Source: Lysinibacillus sp. FSL K6-0232 (lineage in GTDB: Bacteria > Bacillota > Bacilli > Bacillales_A > Planococcaceae). From it: a stretch of DNA of 64,000 bases. The stretch lies in contig NZ_JBBOYW010000001.1 of NCBI RefSeq assembly GCF_038008325.1, positions 2,284,001 to 2,348,000 on the forward strand, given 5' to 3'. A model generated the notes under the pieces. The model had not been told where the DNA came from. It was given only the letters and a program-made list of their open reading frames with translations, and searched no databases. Shown piece after piece: positions 63,901 through 64,000 of this stretch. Position numbers and translations under genes: made by a program. Within the stretch, counting starts at the first letter, position 1. The number at the start of each line of letters is the position of its first letter.

Positions 63901-64000
63901 ATTAGCAACGGAAGTTCCATTCGGTCTAGGTGATAATATCCTAGAAATGCTGCTCGGTGTGATGGGAACAGCAGATGTCAATACATCGTTCCAAGCGAAG
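60962..64000 (+). CDS. secreted S8-family subtilisin-like serine protease with long C-terminal region (partial)
   Basis: The frame is open from TTG 60962 (AAGGAGAG seven bases upstream) to the right edge, at least 1013 codons. A signal peptide (KNWLKKSVTVVASAALMIPA, then VSAFA) is followed by an I9-like prosegment (about residues 55-145). A subtilisin domain comes next, with Asp165 in VIDSGVD, His197 in GDHGTHVAG and Ser355 in SGTSMASP. Beyond about residue 430 is a region of repeated beta-rich PPC-like modules (pairs of DEDYFTF and DYDEDYFV words). It is an exported enzyme; its C-terminus is not in the window. It lies 115 bases after cbiO with no obvious terminator between them, but likely has its own promoter. 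Confidence 0.93.
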   Translation, partial: MKNWLKKSVTVVASAALMIPAVSAFAETSQPTNNKLEQLMLASNQAAAGKNSKNEEKWISKNTIIIKHSGLANNVHKKIGSKVIRSIPSLGYDVIQLNKDVSLEKAISYYLQQDGITSVAPSYMYHTFTQASDPKKEEMYHLSLLQIDKALELAGNHEVTVAVIDSGVDFKHPDLKAQVLPPYNAAAPANTTYPGDHGTHVAGIIAAAQNNDVGGHGINPKAKLLPIDVFNGKDGANDFIIAQGILYAIEQGADIINMSLGGYGESPLMQEAVQKAIDSGITIIAAAGNESTDDYSFPASFEGVISVGSTNEHNKLSSYSNYGPSVDIVAPGEEIYSTVYDAKKGSSFIKFSGTSMASPVVAGIASLLKSKYPQLKPYEIEAILEMTAQDLGDKGYDLTYGHGLVDPIKALQFDLQKLPKHYSETAAERLQNAKVLTKNTLNTEQGVLKQPDEKQWYKVDLEADEYAQLTLKGADKYDYAFDLYFYPTSHYGEVEPIHINDVRIGKKEGYLFKAAQEGTLLIGVKDHNGSYSSKGKSTYVFTAQTVKNLPVDAVDQTNMEEIKKFPYSTAGKDYTLLSKDQQKDEDYFTFSVKTPTTLQFDLSGIPGVTASMELYLKEDLMSLPEETAQDEEMEAYPMQAAYGTAKGEGVSLIVDAMPEQEYVLRVSNENSSDFSMEMFFSGGIEKEETISESILPYTLKGKAVTLPKDEDGLPAAEEAFEEAALEEALPTTPSNSKKQDEVDSLLTMLMNPSDSEKLENVEPIMDKAIRLTIGEDQKAYFQSDYDEDYFVLQSPEDALYNFKFVKGAGQIPTGTVFEYDEEAKELIPTSSLTNELNILALLTGAVNLENDTKIVPLKKDKTYVIAVMNAGERSVEPYTLKTSKAGDIPADYNPNNNEAAKAQSLQLGTTYKDHLIYQNDIDYYYYKQQGNDEVMSLLLSTVPFTNDQFKQLPKELHQDLKFAGSIIEDTNGNMKIDAKELATEVPFGLGDNILEMLLGVMGTADVNTSFQAK

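Overview
The window looks like a chromosomal segment of a low-GC Gram-positive, spore-forming Bacillales bacterium, most likely a Lysinibacillus or close relative. The reasons are T-box leaders, a sigma-B promoter, strong AGGAGG ribosome sites, frequent TTG starts, a CdaS-type sporulation diadenylate cyclase, MhqR-like regulation, and an anaerobic-type cobalamin operon with the Bacillus-style cbiW / long cbiH arrangement. The genus is inferred from gene content and protein similarity, not measured.

1-7.2 kb (minus strand): branched-chain amino acid operon, ilvD - T-box - ilvB - ilvN - ilvC - leuB - leuC (cut by the left edge). Upstream of ilvD sit a consensus promoter, a 32-bp perfect palindrome and a perfect cre (CcpA) match. 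leuA is not between ilvC and leuB.
7.2-14.5 kb: a translationally overlapping pair (FAD-linked ALO-type oxidase and zinc/PLP D-amino-acid aldolase-like enzyme), a 35-residue membrane peptide with its own promoter and dyad, a sigma-B-type stress membrane protein, a lytic transglycosylase, mscL, a 21-bp tandem repeat array, and metI-metC.
14.6-17.2 kb: decayed genes. A GNAT remnant faces the C-terminal piece of a DUF1963 (YwqG-like) gene. Its N-terminal piece lies 1.2 kb away, on the other side of a MerR/TipAS regulator and three 20-bp repeats.
17.2-26.8 kb (minus): unknown proteins, an S66 LD-carboxypeptidase, an M20 amidohydrolase, a permease gene split by a complete 1661-bp IS1380-type element with target duplication, a lipoprotein hydrolase, small proteins and a CMD-family protein.
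26.8-41.5 kb: argGH, an SDR / metallo-beta-lactamase pair, proC behind a proline T-box, an NamA-type ene-reductase, a MarR/MhqR-type quinone-response cluster with recognisable operators, cdaS, a chemotaxis receptor and rnz.
41.6-57.3 kb (minus): a 17-gene cobalamin operon running cbiW-cbiH60-cbiX-cbiJ-cbiC-cbiD-cbiET-cbiL-cbiF-cbiG-cbiA-(precorrin-2 dehydrogenase)-cobA-nitroreductase-cobO-cobQ-methyltransferase, headed by a cobalamin riboswitch and terminator. Diverging from it, a second cobalamin riboswitch precedes cbiMNQO, the cobalt ECF importer. Together they couple cobalt uptake, chelation and corrin synthesis to the B12 level. The window ends inside a large secreted subtilisin-family protease gene.

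Most of the window is recognisable metabolism. The least explained items are the alternating 21-bp repeat family at two loci, the 32-bp palindrome at the ilv promoter, the repressible-looking 35-residue membrane peptide, and the extra methyltransferase at the end of the cobalamin operon.
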